A DNA stretch of 64,000 nucleotides from Comamonas antarctica (GTDB taxonomy: Bacteria > Pseudomonadota > Gammaproteobacteria > Burkholderiales > Burkholderiaceae_C), in contig NZ_CP054840.1 of NCBI RefSeq assembly GCF_013363755.1, positions 386,001 through 450,000 on the forward strand, in the 5' to 3' direction. The translations under genes and the position numbers were made by a program. Of the stretch, positions 1 to 8,084 are shown piece after piece. Below the pieces are notes generated by a model. The model was not told the origin of the DNA. It did not search any database and was given only the letters and a program-made list of their open reading frames with translations. Position 1 is the first letter of the stretch, and each line of letters starts with the position of its first letter.

Positions 1-225
1 AGTCTTGCCCCAGGCATCGGCCGCTGCATGCGCGGCATCGAGTGCCTTCTCGATATCGGCGGCCGTGCCGCGTGCGGCCTGGGTGTAGACCTTGCCGGTG
101 ATCGGCGTGACCACGTCGAAATACGCGCCACCCGCGGGCGGCACCCATTGCCCGCCGATGAAGTTGTCGTATTTGGGCTGGTAGCGGTGCAGGGCGTCGG
201 CGGAGCCGGGGGGCGCGTATTGCAT
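1..225 (-). CDS. Aldehyde dehydrogenase, N-terminal part (runs off the window)
   Basis: Only the first 75 codons are inside the window. The protein begins MQYAPPGSADALHRYQ and continues with a YDNFIGGQWVPP segment, a 'TPITGKVY' segment and an 'ADIEKALDAAHAA' helix. This is the usual N-terminus of NAD-dependent aldehyde dehydrogenases of the ExaC/AldA type. The start is supported by a good Shine-Dalgarno (AAGGAG) about 6 nt upstream. The catalytic Cys and Glu lie outside the window, so substrate cannot be judged. A perfect 7-bp inverted repeat sits about 44 nt upstream of the start and may be its operator. The gene faces away from cca, which ends 72 nt upstream in the same orientation. Confidence 0.85.
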   Translation of the reverse strand, partial: MQYAPPGSADALHRYQPKYDNFIGGQWVPPAGGAYFDVVTPITGKVYTQAARGTAADIEKALDAAHAAADAWGKT

Positions 226-268
226 GGACTTGTCTCCTTGAAAAAGGTGGAACAGACAAGGCATGTTC

Positions 269-291
269 GGTCGAATCCCATCAATTCGACC
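269..291. promoter_or_regulatory. Inverted repeat upstream of the aldehyde dehydrogenase
   Basis: Arms GGTCGAA (269-275) and TTCGACC (285-291) are perfect complements separated by 9 nt. The site lies between the cca stop codon (298) and the aldehyde dehydrogenase start (225), both on the minus strand. It could be an operator for the dehydrogenase or a weak transcript-end hairpin for cca. It has no T-run on either side, so an intrinsic terminator is less likely. Confidence 0.35.
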
Positions 292-297
292 TGCGGA

Positions 298-1554
298 TTA
301 CCCTAGTCCTATTGAAAGCCAGCGCTGTATCGCCTGCGTGCGCGCCTGCGCCACGGCCTCGCCGATGGCTTTGCCGGTGCGGCCCTGGGCCACGGCCGCG
401 GCCGCGACTTCGGCGGTGGACACGGCCAGCGCCTGATCGAGCGCCGCCTGCAGGCGCGCGCGCGGCGCATAGTCGCGGTCTTCGAGGCCCAGCCGGCCGC
501 GCGCGTCGCACTCGCAGGCCAGCAGCGCCAACGCAAAGCGCGCCGGCTGGCGGATGGCGTCGCAGCGCTCGAACAGCCGCATCAGCGCCGCCGCGTTCAG
601 GTCGCCGCTGCGGTGGATGTTGCCATGCTCGCGCGCCACCACGTCGGCCAGTTCGCGGCAGTCGTTGGGCACGCGCAAGCGCTCGCCGACCTGCCTTGCG
701 AGCCGCGCGCTGCGCTGCTCATGGCCGATATGGCGCGGCAGCACGTCGGCGGGCGTCGTGCCCTTGCCCAGGTCATGCACCAGGCAGGCGTAGCGCACGC
801 TCAGCGGCGCGTTCAGGCGCGCGGCCTGCTGCAGCACCATCAGCAGATGCACGCCGGTATCGACCTCGGGGTGGTATTCGGCGCGCTGCGGCACGCCCCA
901 CAGGCGCGCGACCTCGGGCAGCAGCACCTCGAGCGCGCCGCAGTCGCGCAGCACTTCGAGCATGCGGTCGGGCGCGGCCTCCATCAGGCCGCGCGCCAGT
1001 TCCTGCCACACGCGCTCGGGCACGAGGTGGTCGGCCTCGCCGGCCTCGACCATCTCGCGCATCAGCGCCATGGTTTCGGGCGCGACGCGGAAATCGGCAA
1101 AGCGCGCCGCGAAGCGCGCCACGCGCAGGATGCGCACCGGATCCTCGCGGAAGGCATCGGTCACATGGCGCAGCAGCCTGGCCTCCAGGTCGCGCCGGCC
1201 GCCATAGGGGTCGCTGAGGGCGCCGCTTTGCGGCCAACCCGCGGGCGCGGCCATGGCGTTGATCGTCAGGTCGCGCCGCGCCAGGTCTTCCTCCAGCGTC
1301 ACATCGGGCGAGGACTGCACCACGAAGCCGCGGTAGCCGCGGCCGCTCTTGCGCTCGGTGCGTGCCAGCGCGTATTCCTCGTGGGTTTCGGGATGCAGGA
1401 AGACCGGAAAGTCGCGGCCCACGGGCTGGAAGCCCCGGGCCGCCATGTCTTCGGGCGTGGCGCCCACCACGACCCAGTCACGGTCGTGCACCGGGCGGCC
1501 CAGCAACTGGTCGCGCACCGCGCCACCGACCATGAGGATTTGAATGGAGCTCAT
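298..1554 (-). CDS. cca: Multifunctional CCA tRNA nucleotidyltransferase
   Basis: Adds or repairs the 3' CCA end of tRNAs using CTP and ATP in the cytoplasm. The 418-residue product is about the length of the E. coli enzyme. Visible motifs are the class II nucleotidyltransferase head [10 protein letters not shown] (10-19), the metal-binding DRD at 24-26, the RRDLTINA block (93-100) and the ERVWQEL block (180-186). A C-terminal HD phosphohydrolase domain with HD at 260-261 (CLVHDLGKG) marks the multifunctional gammaproteobacterial/betaproteobacterial form. The reading frame extends 13 codons further upstream, but the start at 1554 ([11 protein letters not shown]) puts the conserved glycine motif at the usual distance from the N-terminus. 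Confidence 0.96.
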   Translation of the reverse strand: MSSIQILMVGGAVRDQLLGRPVHDRDWVVVGATPEDMAARGFQPVGRDFPVFLHPETHEEYALARTERKSGRGYRGFVVQSSPDVTLEEDLARRDLTINAMAAPAGWPQSGALSDPYGGRRDLEARLLRHVTDAFREDPVRILRVARFAARFADFRVAPETMALMREMVEAGEADHLVPERVWQELARGLMEAAPDRMLEVLRDCGALEVLLPEVARLWGVPQRAEYHPEVDTGVHLLMVLQQAARLNAPLSVRYACLVHDLGKGTTPADVLPRHIGHEQRSARLARQVGERLRVPNDCRELADVVAREHGNIHRSGDLNAAALMRLFERCDAIRQPARFALALLACECDARGRLGLEDRDYAPRARLQAALDQALAVSTAEVAAAAVAQGRTGKAIGEAVAQARTQAIQRWLSIGLG

Positions 1555-1595
1555 GCGCCAAGTGTCGCCGGATTCGGCAACCCTGGCAGCCAATC

Positions 1596-2750
1596 TCAGA
1601 ACGCAGCCGAGTAGATTGCCAGCGCGTCGTCCACGGTCAGCGGGCGCGGGTTGTTCATCAGCAGGCGTTCCTGCAGCATGGCATCCGTGGCCAGCGTGGC
1701 GAGCATATCCTCGGCGACGCCATGGTCGCGCAGGCGCATCGGCAGCGCGGTTCTTTCGATCAGCGCCAGGATGTGGGCAATGAAGCCTGCCGCGCGCTCG
1801 GCGGTGGTGCCGGTCTGCGCCAGGCCCAGGGCCGCGCCCAGCTCGGCATAGCCATCGGGATGCGTGTGGGCATTGAAGCGCAGCACATGCGGCAGCACCA
1901 GCGCATTGGTCAAGCCGTGGGGCAGGTGGTAGCGCCCGCCCAGCGGGTAGGCCAGCGCGTGCACCGCGGCCACGGGCGCATTGGCAAACGCCTGGCCGGC
2001 GAGCATCGAGCCCAGCAGCATGGCTTCGCGTGCCGCGAGATCCTTGCCGTTGGTGCAGACCTGTTCGAGGTTGGCCGTCAGCAGCTTGAGCGCGAGCGTG
2101 GCCGCATGGTCGGACAGCGGATTCTTCAGGCGCTTGCTGGTGAAGGCCTCGATGGCATGCACCATGGCGTCGATGCCCGTGGCGGCGGTGATCGCCGGCG
2201 GCAGGCCCAGCGTGAGCGAGGCGTCCAGCACGGCCAGGTCGGCATAGAGCTGGCGCGCGACGATGCCGCTCTTGGTGGTCGCGCCCGTGGTGACGATGGC
2301 CACCGGCGTGACTTCCGAGCCGGTGCCGGCAGTGGTGGGAATGTGCACCAGCGCCAGCCGTTCGCCCTGCACCTTGTCGATGCCGTACATCGCGCTCAGC
2401 GGCTGCCCGCCCGCGGCGAGCACGGCGACCAGTTTGGCGACATCCATCGAGGAGCCGCCACCCACGCCCAGCACCAGCGTGGCACCGAAATCGCGGGCCC
2501 GCGCGGCGGCCTTCTCCACCACATGGTCCGGCGGATCGGCCTCGACGTCGTCGCAGACCAGCAGCTCCCAGCCGTGGGCACGCAGCGAGGCGAACGCGGG
2601 GTCGAGCAACCCGCTGCCGACCAGGAACTTGTCGGTCACGGCCATGACGCGGCCGGGCGTGAAGCGCTGCGACAGGATTTCTCCGATGTTTTGCGCGGCA
2701 CCCGTCTGGACGATGACTTGCGCGACGGTGCTGAATGAGAACGGCGACAT
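1596..2750 (-). CDS. Iron-containing alcohol dehydrogenase
   Basis: A 384-residue member of the group III (iron-dependent) alcohol dehydrogenases, which oxidise or reduce alcohols and aldehydes with NAD(P). The GGGSSMD dinucleotide-binding motif is at 97-103. The four metal ligands fit the family pattern: D194 and H198 in [13 protein letters not shown]264 in [10 protein letters not shown] and H278 in the following LPHGL segment. The frame is open for another 147 codons upstream, but that extension is antisense-like and reads through the neighbouring GST gene. The start [11 protein letters not shown] at 2750 matches family length. No strong Shine-Dalgarno is visible. It is transcribed in the same direction as cca, 41 nt away. 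Substrate is unknown. Confidence 0.9.
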   Translation of the reverse strand: MSPFSFSTVAQVIVQTGAAQNIGEILSQRFTPGRVMAVTDKFLVGSGLLDPAFASLRAHGWELLVCDDVEADPPDHVVEKAAARARDFGATLVLGVGGGSSMDVAKLVAVLAAGGQPLSAMYGIDKVQGERLALVHIPTTAGTGSEVTPVAIVTTGATTKSGIVARQLYADLAVLDASLTLGLPPAITAATGIDAMVHAIEAFTSKRLKNPLSDHAATLALKLLTANLEQVCTNGKDLAAREAMLLGSMLAGQAFANAPVAAVHALAYPLGGRYHLPHGLTNALVLPHVLRFNAHTHPDGYAELGAALGLAQTGTTAERAAGFIAHILALIERTALPMRLRDHGVAEDMLATLATDAMLQERLLMNNPRPLTVDDALAIYSAAF

Positions 2751-2862
2751 GCGAGTGGAAGCGAAGTGGTGGGAGCCGCCATCCTGACGCGACTCGGCGC
2801 TCGCGTCCAGCACCTTGGCGTCACCGGGGGTGGCCCGGCCGCGGGCACTGCGGTCCTCGCAT

Positions 2863-3546
2863 TCAGCGCCGCTCGCGGTAGGGTTCCTCGAAGTCGATGA
2901 AATCCTGCTCCGCGAGTGCATCCTGCACCCATTCCTGGACCGAAGGCAGCGCCAGGATGCGTTTGACATAGGCATCGATCTGCGGCGGCACGGGCAGCGC
3001 GTAGGTCGCAATGCGCAGGCAGACCGGCGCGAAATAGGCGTCGGCAATGGTGAATTGGCCGAACAGCAGCGTGCCGCCATGCGTGGCCAGCAGCGCGCTC
3101 CACATGTCGACCAGGCGCTGCACCTCGTCGCGCACGCCGGGCTGCTCGTTCCATACCTGGGCCCCGGCCGCGGGCAGGTGGGCCTCGACATTCAGCGGGC
3201 AGTGGGTGCGCAGCTCGGGGAAACCGCAGTGCATCTCGGCGCAGATGCTGCGCGCATGCGCGCGGTCGGGCGCGAGCAGCGGCCAGAGGTGCTTTTCGGG
3301 GAATTGCTCGGCGAGGTATTCGGCAATGGCCAGACTGTCCCAGATGGTCAGGTCGCCATCGACCAGCACCGGCACCTTGCCCGCGGGGGAGACCGAATGC
3401 AGCCGTTGCTTGAAGGACGACTGCAGCGAGAAGCTGTCGAAGCGCAGCTTGACCTCCTCGAACGGAATCCCCATCTGGCGCATCAGCACCCAGGGCCGCA
3501 TGGACCATGAGGAGTAATTCTTGTTGCCGATATAGAGTGCGAGCAT
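2863..3546 (-). CDS. Glutathione S-transferase family protein
   Basis: A 227-residue cytosolic GST. The N-terminal thioredoxin-fold domain carries NKNYSSWSMRPW (8-19), giving a Ser/Tyr-rich glutathione activation site. It also has the cis-proline segment GKVPVLVDG and the DSLAIAEYL motif that contacts the gamma-glutamyl group. An all-helical C-terminal domain follows. The start at 3546 is preceded by AGGAG at proper spacing and places the beta1 strand (MLALYIGNK) at the N-terminus. It runs in the same direction as the alcohol dehydrogenase and cca and could share a transcript. The substrate cannot be read from sequence. Confidence 0.9.
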   Translation of the reverse strand: MLALYIGNKNYSSWSMRPWVLMRQMGIPFEEVKLRFDSFSLQSSFKQRLHSVSPAGKVPVLVDGDLTIWDSLAIAEYLAEQFPEKHLWPLLAPDRAHARSICAEMHCGFPELRTHCPLNVEAHLPAAGAQVWNEQPGVRDEVQRLVDMWSALLATHGGTLLFGQFTIADAYFAPVCLRIATYALPVPPQIDAYVKRILALPSVQEWVQDALAEQDFIDFEEPYRERR

Positions 3547-3744
3547 GCTGACTCCTGTCAGGTCGAAAGACACGGGCGGCCGGTTCAGCGATCATGCTAG
3601 CGGCTGTTGCGCGGCTTGTCATGGGAACTGTGCCGGCGCAGGCGCAAATGGCGGCAAAAAGCGACCGATTGCCGGCCATCGTAGAACCAAGGGGAAGAGA
3701 TTGTTTCCTGATGTATCGCTTGGCGCGGTGCTTTAATGCCCGCC

Positions 3745-4440
3745 ATGCATACCTCCGCCCTGGTTCTCTTTTCCGGCGGGCAGGATTCCACCACCTGCCT
3801 GGCCGATGCCCTTTCGCGTTACGAACGCGTTGAAACCCTGGGTTTCGACTACGGCCAGCGCCACCATGTCGAGCTTGATGCCCGGCTGAAGGTGCTGGAC
3901 GAAATCCGGCGCCAGTTTCCGCAATGGGCGCCGCGGCTGGGCGAAGACCATCTGCTGTCGCTCGACGTGCTGCAGCAGATCGGCGGTTCGTCCCTGACCG
4001 ATGACGTCGCCTTCGCGATGCAGGCCGACGGCCTGCCCAACACCTTCGTGCCCGGGCGCAACCTGCTGTTCCTGACCCTGGCCGGCGCGCTGGCCTACCG
4101 GCGCGGCCTGCAGGTGATCGTCACCGGCGTCTGCGAAACCGATTTTTCCGGCTACCCCGACTGCCGCGACGACACCATGAAGGCCCTGCAGGTCGCGCTG
4201 AACCTGGGCCTGGAGCGGCGCCTGCGCATTGCCACGCCGCTGATGTGGATCGACAAGGCCCAGACCTGGCAGCTCGCGCATGACCTGGGCGGCGCGCCGC
4301 TGGTGGAACTCATCGTCGAGCACACCCACACCTGCTACCAGGGCACGCGCGAAGTGCGCCATGACTGGGGCCACGGCTGTGGCGAATGCCCGGCCTGCGA
4401 CCTGCGCGCGAAAGGATGGGCGCGCTGGAAGAACCGCTGA
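3745..4440 (+). CDS. queC: 7-cyano-7-deazaguanine synthase
   Basis: Converts 7-carboxy-7-deazaguanine to preQ0 with ATP and ammonia in queuosine biosynthesis. The 231-residue protein has the PP-loop motif SGGQDSTTC (10-18), FDYGQRH, and the PGRNLLFL segment. At the C-terminus are four cysteines that would bind zinc (C197, C212, C215, C218 in CYQGT...GCGECPAC). An ATG nine bases upstream is in frame, but 3745 ([12 protein letters not shown]) matches the family N-terminus. It ends 3 nt before the fau stop codon on the other strand, so the two genes converge without room for a separate terminator. No preQ1 riboswitch was recognised upstream. Confidence 0.95.
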   Translation: MHTSALVLFSGGQDSTTCLADALSRYERVETLGFDYGQRHHVELDARLKVLDEIRRQFPQWAPRLGEDHLLSLDVLQQIGGSSLTDDVAFAMQADGLPNTFVPGRNLLFLTLAGALAYRRGLQVIVTGVCETDFSGYPDCRDDTMKALQVALNLGLERRLRIATPLMWIDKAQTWQLAHDLGGAPLVELIVEHTHTCYQGTREVRHDWGHGCGECPACDLRAKGWARWKNR

Positions 4441-4443
4441 CAG

Positions 4444-5034
4444 CTAGCGCCGCGGGCGCTCGGCCTGCGGCCAGACCACGCCGTTGTCGTTGAGGATGGC
4501 ATCGAGCGGCAGGTCATGCGGCTCGGGCGTGAACTCGTCGACATAGCCGCAGGTGAAGCCCAGGCCCACGGTGAACGGCCGCGGCGTGAGCGTGGCCAGC
4601 GTGCGGTCATAGAAACCGCCGCCATAGCCCAGGCGGTAGCCGCCAGCGGCGTAGCCCACGCAGGGCACGAACAGCAGCGTCGGCACCACGACTTCGGTAT
4701 CCTTGGGCTTGGGAATGCCGTAGGCATCCTCTTCCATCGGACAGCCCGGATACCAGAGGTGGAAGCTCAGCGTCTTGCTGGCCTTGTCGATGACCGGCAG
4801 GCCGATGCGCCGGCGCTGGCCGTCGCGTTGCAGCTCGCCATCTTCCTTCCAGCGATGCAAGGCTGGCAAGGGATCAAACTCCCCTTTGATGGGCCAATAG
4901 GCACCAATCACGCTGTCCGGGCGGTCAATGAGCCAAAATCGCATGACCTGTTGCAACAGGTCCGCGCGGTGCAAACGATCCGTAAGGTTCAACCGCTGTT
5001 CGATCAATGCGCGCCGCAAGGCTGCTTTGTCCAT
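4444..5034 (-). CDS. fau: 5-formyltetrahydrofolate cyclo-ligase
   Basis: Converts 5-formyl-THF to 5,10-methenyl-THF with ATP. The 196-residue product has the family blocks GAYWPIKGEFD, the LPVID strand and the GYRLGYGGGFYDRTLA glycine-rich signature, followed by GLGFTCGYVDEFTPEPHDLPLD. The start MDKAALRRALIEQR at 5034 is supported by GGAGGAG seven bases upstream; the open frame continues 22 codons further but lacks a comparable site. The start codon lies only 13 nt from the start codon of the divergent slt gene, so each gene's promoter and leader must overlap the other gene. Confidence 0.94.
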   Translation of the reverse strand: MDKAALRRALIEQRLNLTDRLHRADLLQQVMRFWLIDRPDSVIGAYWPIKGEFDPLPALHRWKEDGELQRDGQRRRIGLPVIDKASKTLSFHLWYPGCPMEEDAYGIPKPKDTEVVVPTLLFVPCVGYAAGGYRLGYGGGFYDRTLATLTPRPFTVGLGFTCGYVDEFTPEPHDLPLDAILNDNGVVWPQAERPRR

Positions 5035-5047
5035 CAAATACTCCTCC

Positions 5048-7030
5048 ATGCACTGGCACAAGATTCTGACACCGCTTCTCGCTGCAACCGTCTTGACCAC
5101 CGCCGCGCCGCTGGCTGCGGCCCAAAATCGGGGTGACGATGCGTTGCTTGCAATGCAGCAAGCCTACCGCAAGGGCGACCGCAACCAATTGGCTCAGCTG
5201 TTGCCGTCCGTGCGCGGCCATGCGCTCGAACCCTGGGCCGCCTATTGGGAGCTGCGCGTGCGGCTGGACAATGCCCAGCCCGACGAGGTCCAGGCCTTCC
5301 TCACGCGCTGGGCCGGCACCTACCAGGAAGACCGGCTGCGCAACGACTGGCTGCTGCTGCTGGGCCAGCGCCGCGACTGGGCACAGTTCGCGCAATTGCA
5401 TCCGGCTTACCGCATGCAGGACGACCGCGCGGTACGCTGCTATGCGCTGACCATCGCGCAGATCGAGGGCCGTGCCAGCGCGGCGCAGGCGCAGGAAGTG
5501 CGCGACCTCTGGTATGCGCAGCGCGACGGCGACGACGCCTGCACCAACGCCGCCGCGAGCTACTACGCCGCCAAGCAGCTGAGCGCGGGCGAGATCTGGC
5601 GCAAGGCCCGGCTGGGCGCCGACGCCAACCGCCAGCGCGCGGTACGCGATGCGGTGCAACTGGTGGCGCCCGAGTCGCTGCCCCAGGTCAACGAGCTGTT
5701 TGCCTCGCCGATCAAATTCCTCACCGGCGCGCGCGTGGCACGCGGCCAGGTGCGCCAGGAACTGGGCCTGCTGGCGCTGATCCGCCTCGCGGCCAACGAC
5801 CCGGCGCAGGCCGCGTCCCAGCTCGAGGGCCGCTGGAGCGGCGTGCTCACTGCCGAGGAACGCAACTGGGCCTGGGCCGCCATCGGCAAGCAGGCGGCGT
5901 TCAAGCTGCAGCCCGAGGCCCAGACCTATTTCGCCAACGTGCGCAAGGACGAAGACCTCAACGACGAACTGCTCGGCTGGAAGGTGCGCACGGCGCTGCG
6001 CGCCGGCCAGTGGCGCCAGGTGGTGCGCGCCATCGACGCCATGACGCCCCAGGGCCAGACCGACAGCACCTGGGTCTATTGGCGAGGCCGGGCGCTGCTC
6101 GCGCCGCATGGCGGCGATGCCGAGCGCGCCCAGGCGCGCCAGCTGCTCGAGAGCATTGCCGGCTCCGGCGGCTTCTACGAGCAACTGGCGCTGGAGGAAC
6201 TGGGCCGGCGCGTGACCGTGCCGCCCGCGCCGGCGCCCGTCACCGCGCAGGAAAAAGCCGCGGCGCGTGCCAATCCGGGCCTGCAGCGCGGGCTGCAGGC
6301 GATCCAGCTGGGCCTGCGCAGCGAAGGCGTGCGCGAGTGGAACTACGCCACCAACCTGCATACGCCGGGCGGCATGGACGAACGCGCGCTGCTGGCCGCG
6401 GCCGAGCTGGCGTGCGAGCGCGAAGTCTGGGACCGCTGCATCAACACCAGCGAACGCACGCGCACCGAAGTCAACTGGAGCCAGCGCTATCCGATGCCGT
6501 TCCACGACACGGTCATCGCGCGCGCGCGCATCATCGGCCTCGACCCGGCCTATGTCTATGGACTGATCCGCCAGGAAAGCCGCTTCATCATGGATGCGCG
6601 TTCGGGAGTCGGCGCCTCGGGCCTGATGCAGGTCATGCCCGCGACCGCGCGCTGGACCGCGCGCAAGATCGGCATGAGCGACTTCACGCCGAGCATGATC
6701 AACGACCGCGAGGTCAACATCACCATCGGCACGGCCTATCTGAAGCTGGCGCTCGACGACTTCGACGGTTCGATGGCCCTGGCCGCGGCGGGCTACAACG
6801 CCGGCCCGGGCCGCCCGCGCAGCTGGCGCAACGGCCCGGTGCTCGATGCCGCGATCTGGGCCGAGAACGTGCCGTTCACCGAAACCCGCGACTATGTGAA
6901 GAAGGTGCTGGCCAACACCACGGCCTACGCGGCGCTGATCACGGGCCAGCCGCAATCGCTCAAGGCACGCCTGGGCACGGTGGGGCCGCGCCCGACCAAT
7001 GAGCCCGAGCCGATGAAGGATCTGCCGTAG
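5048..7030 (+). CDS. slt: Soluble lytic murein transglycosylase
   Basis: A periplasmic enzyme that cleaves peptidoglycan to 1,6-anhydromuropeptides. The 660-residue protein starts with a signal peptide (MHWHKILTPLLAATVL...AAA-Q). A long helical superhelix (about 30-480) follows, then a C-terminal lysozyme-like SLT domain with catalytic E510 in IRQESRF, the GLMQVMPATA motif and AAAGYNAGPGRPR. The ATG at 5048 has no Shine-Dalgarno because the bases before it are the complement of the fau ribosome site. An in-frame TTG at 5027 preceded by AAGG is a rival start that would add seven residues and overlap the fau start. No gene follows directly; a repeat region begins about 12 nt after the stop. Confidence 0.95.
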   Translation: MHWHKILTPLLAATVLTTAAPLAAAQNRGDDALLAMQQAYRKGDRNQLAQLLPSVRGHALEPWAAYWELRVRLDNAQPDEVQAFLTRWAGTYQEDRLRNDWLLLLGQRRDWAQFAQLHPAYRMQDDRAVRCYALTIAQIEGRASAAQAQEVRDLWYAQRDGDDACTNAAASYYAAKQLSAGEIWRKARLGADANRQRAVRDAVQLVAPESLPQVNELFASPIKFLTGARVARGQVRQELGLLALIRLAANDPAQAASQLEGRWSGVLTAEERNWAWAAIGKQAAFKLQPEAQTYFANVRKDEDLNDELLGWKVRTALRAGQWRQVVRAIDAMTPQGQTDSTWVYWRGRALLAPHGGDAERAQARQLLESIAGSGGFYEQLALEELGRRVTVPPAPAPVTAQEKAAARANPGLQRGLQAIQLGLRSEGVREWNYATNLHTPGGMDERALLAAAELACEREVWDRCINTSERTRTEVNWSQRYPMPFHDTVIARARIIGLDPAYVYGLIRQESRFIMDARSGVGASGLMQVMPATARWTARKIGMSDFTPSMINDREVNITIGTAYLKLALDDFDGSMALAAAGYNAGPGRPRSWRNGPVLDAAIWAENVPFTETRDYVKKVLANTTAYAALITGQPQSLKARLGTVGPRPTNEPEPMKDLP

Positions 7031-7042
7031 GGTGGTTGTTGA

Positions 7043-7111
7043 CGCACTTCGACAGGCTCAGTGCGAACGGCGAACGGCGAACGGCGAATGGCGAACGGCG
7101 AACGGCGAACG
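7043..7111. repeat. Dispersed hairpin repeat fused to a seven-copy heptamer array
   Basis: A hairpin with arms CGCACT (7043-7048) and AGTGCG (7060-7065) encloses TCGACAGGCTC. Overlapping its right end are seven head-to-tail copies of GCGAACG (7063-7111), with one variant (GCGAATG) at the fourth position. The core CTTCGACAGGCTCAG...GCGAACGG resembles a short dispersed element common between genes in many proteobacteria. A second copy is at 13546-13595. Its translation gives the spurious 'FALSLSK' peptide seen in many mis-called ORFs. It lies between the convergent slt and MBL genes, where it could also help end transcripts. Confidence 0.75.
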
Positions 7112-7154
7112 GGTGGGGGGCCCGTGCTTCAGGTGCCCGCCCGAGCTGTCCCAC

Positions 7155-8084
7155 TCAGGCGTTGAGCAGCAGCCCGGCCTCGCGCCGGGCGGCGCCCGAC
7201 GCCACCAGTTCGTCGACCAGCGTGTCCACCCATTGCGCGGCCGTGTCCTGCGCGAAATGGCGCGCATGCAGCTGCGCCATATAGGGCGTGGCCGCGGTCC
7301 AGGCCAGCAGTCCGGTCTGGTCGATGCGCTGCCACTCCAGCAGCTTGAACTTGACCAGCACCTTGGCCGCGTAGCGCGCGTGGCGCAGCGGCGACTGCAC
7401 GAAGCCGTCGAGCCGCGCGCGCGCCGCGGCCAGCGCGCCCGCGACATCGTGGAAGATCGGGCCATGGCCGGGAATCACCGTGGCGGGCGCCAGCCGTTCG
7501 ATGAGGTCCAGCGTGGCGCCGACCTCGGCAAACGCGTGTTCGCCGTCCAGTTCGGGAAACACCACGCCAAAGCCCTTTTCCCAGAGCGCGTCGGCCGAGA
7601 TCAGCAGCCGCGCCGCGGGCTCGAACAGCACCACCGAATGCGGATCATGGCCGGGCGCCGCATGGATCTGCCAGGGCCGCCCGCCCAGTTCCACCGCGGT
7701 GCCGGGCACAAGCACTCCCTCGATGCGAAAGCGCGGGCAGTGCTGGCCCGTGGGCACATAGCCCAGCGCCTGCGCGTCCCAGTCGCGCACCTGCGCGGCC
7801 TGGCCCGGCGCGATATGCGTCTGCACCTGCGGCCAGGCGGCCTGCAGCGCGGCATTGCCGCCGCAGTGGTCGCTGTGCAGGTGGGTGTTGAGGATGCGCG
7901 CCAGCGGCTGCGCGCCCAGCGCCGAGCGCACCAGTTCCAGCGTCTGGCCGGCATGGCTCCAGTAGCCGGTGTCGACCAGGGCGGCGCTGGGGCCGGTGAA
8001 CAAAACCCCGTTGGCCGACAGCCAGCCGCGCTCGAGCACGGTCATTTCCGGCCACAGCGCGCCGGGTGCGGCAGCGCGGTTCAC
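7155..8084 (-). CDS. MBL-fold metallo-hydrolase
   Basis: A metallo-beta-lactamase-fold hydrolase with the zinc motif THLHSDHCGG, a downstream HAAPGHDPHSVV histidine, ISADALWEKG and VIPGHGP. These give the standard set of zinc ligands. A helical C-terminal extension follows. Two starts are possible. A GTG at 8084 overlaps the TGA of the upstream acyl-CoA ligase as GTGA, which favours translational coupling and gives 309 residues. An ATG at 8045 (MTVLERGWL) gives 296 residues and begins at the first conserved strand. I chose the coupled start with modest confidence. The coupling suggests it acts with the ligase, perhaps as a thioesterase or lactonase-like hydrolase, but the substrate is unknown. 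Confidence 0.85.
   Translation of the reverse strand: MNRAAAPGALWPEMTVLERGWLSANGVLFTGPSAALVDTGYWSHAGQTLELVRSALGAQPLARILNTHLHSDHCGGNAALQAAWPQVQTHIAPGQAAQVRDWDAQALGYVPTGQHCPRFRIEGVLVPGTAVELGGRPWQIHAAPGHDPHSVVLFEPAARLLISADALWEKGFGVVFPELDGEHAFAEVGATLDLIERLAPATVIPGHGPIFHDVAGALAAARARLDGFVQSPLRHARYAAKVLVKFKLLEWQRIDQTGLLAWTAATPYMAQLHARHFAQDTAAQWVDTLVDELVASGAARREAGLLLNA

Noticed and set aside
4925..6955. 676-codon open frame antisense to slt
   Set aside because: It lies entirely opposite a well-supported gene and its protein is a low-complexity Arg/Ala/His/Gly-rich string, as expected for an antisense frame in high-GC DNA.
7063..7111. Heptamer array as a CRISPR
   Set aside because: The units are 7 bp with no spacers between them and no cas genes are near. 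It is a simple tandem repeat.
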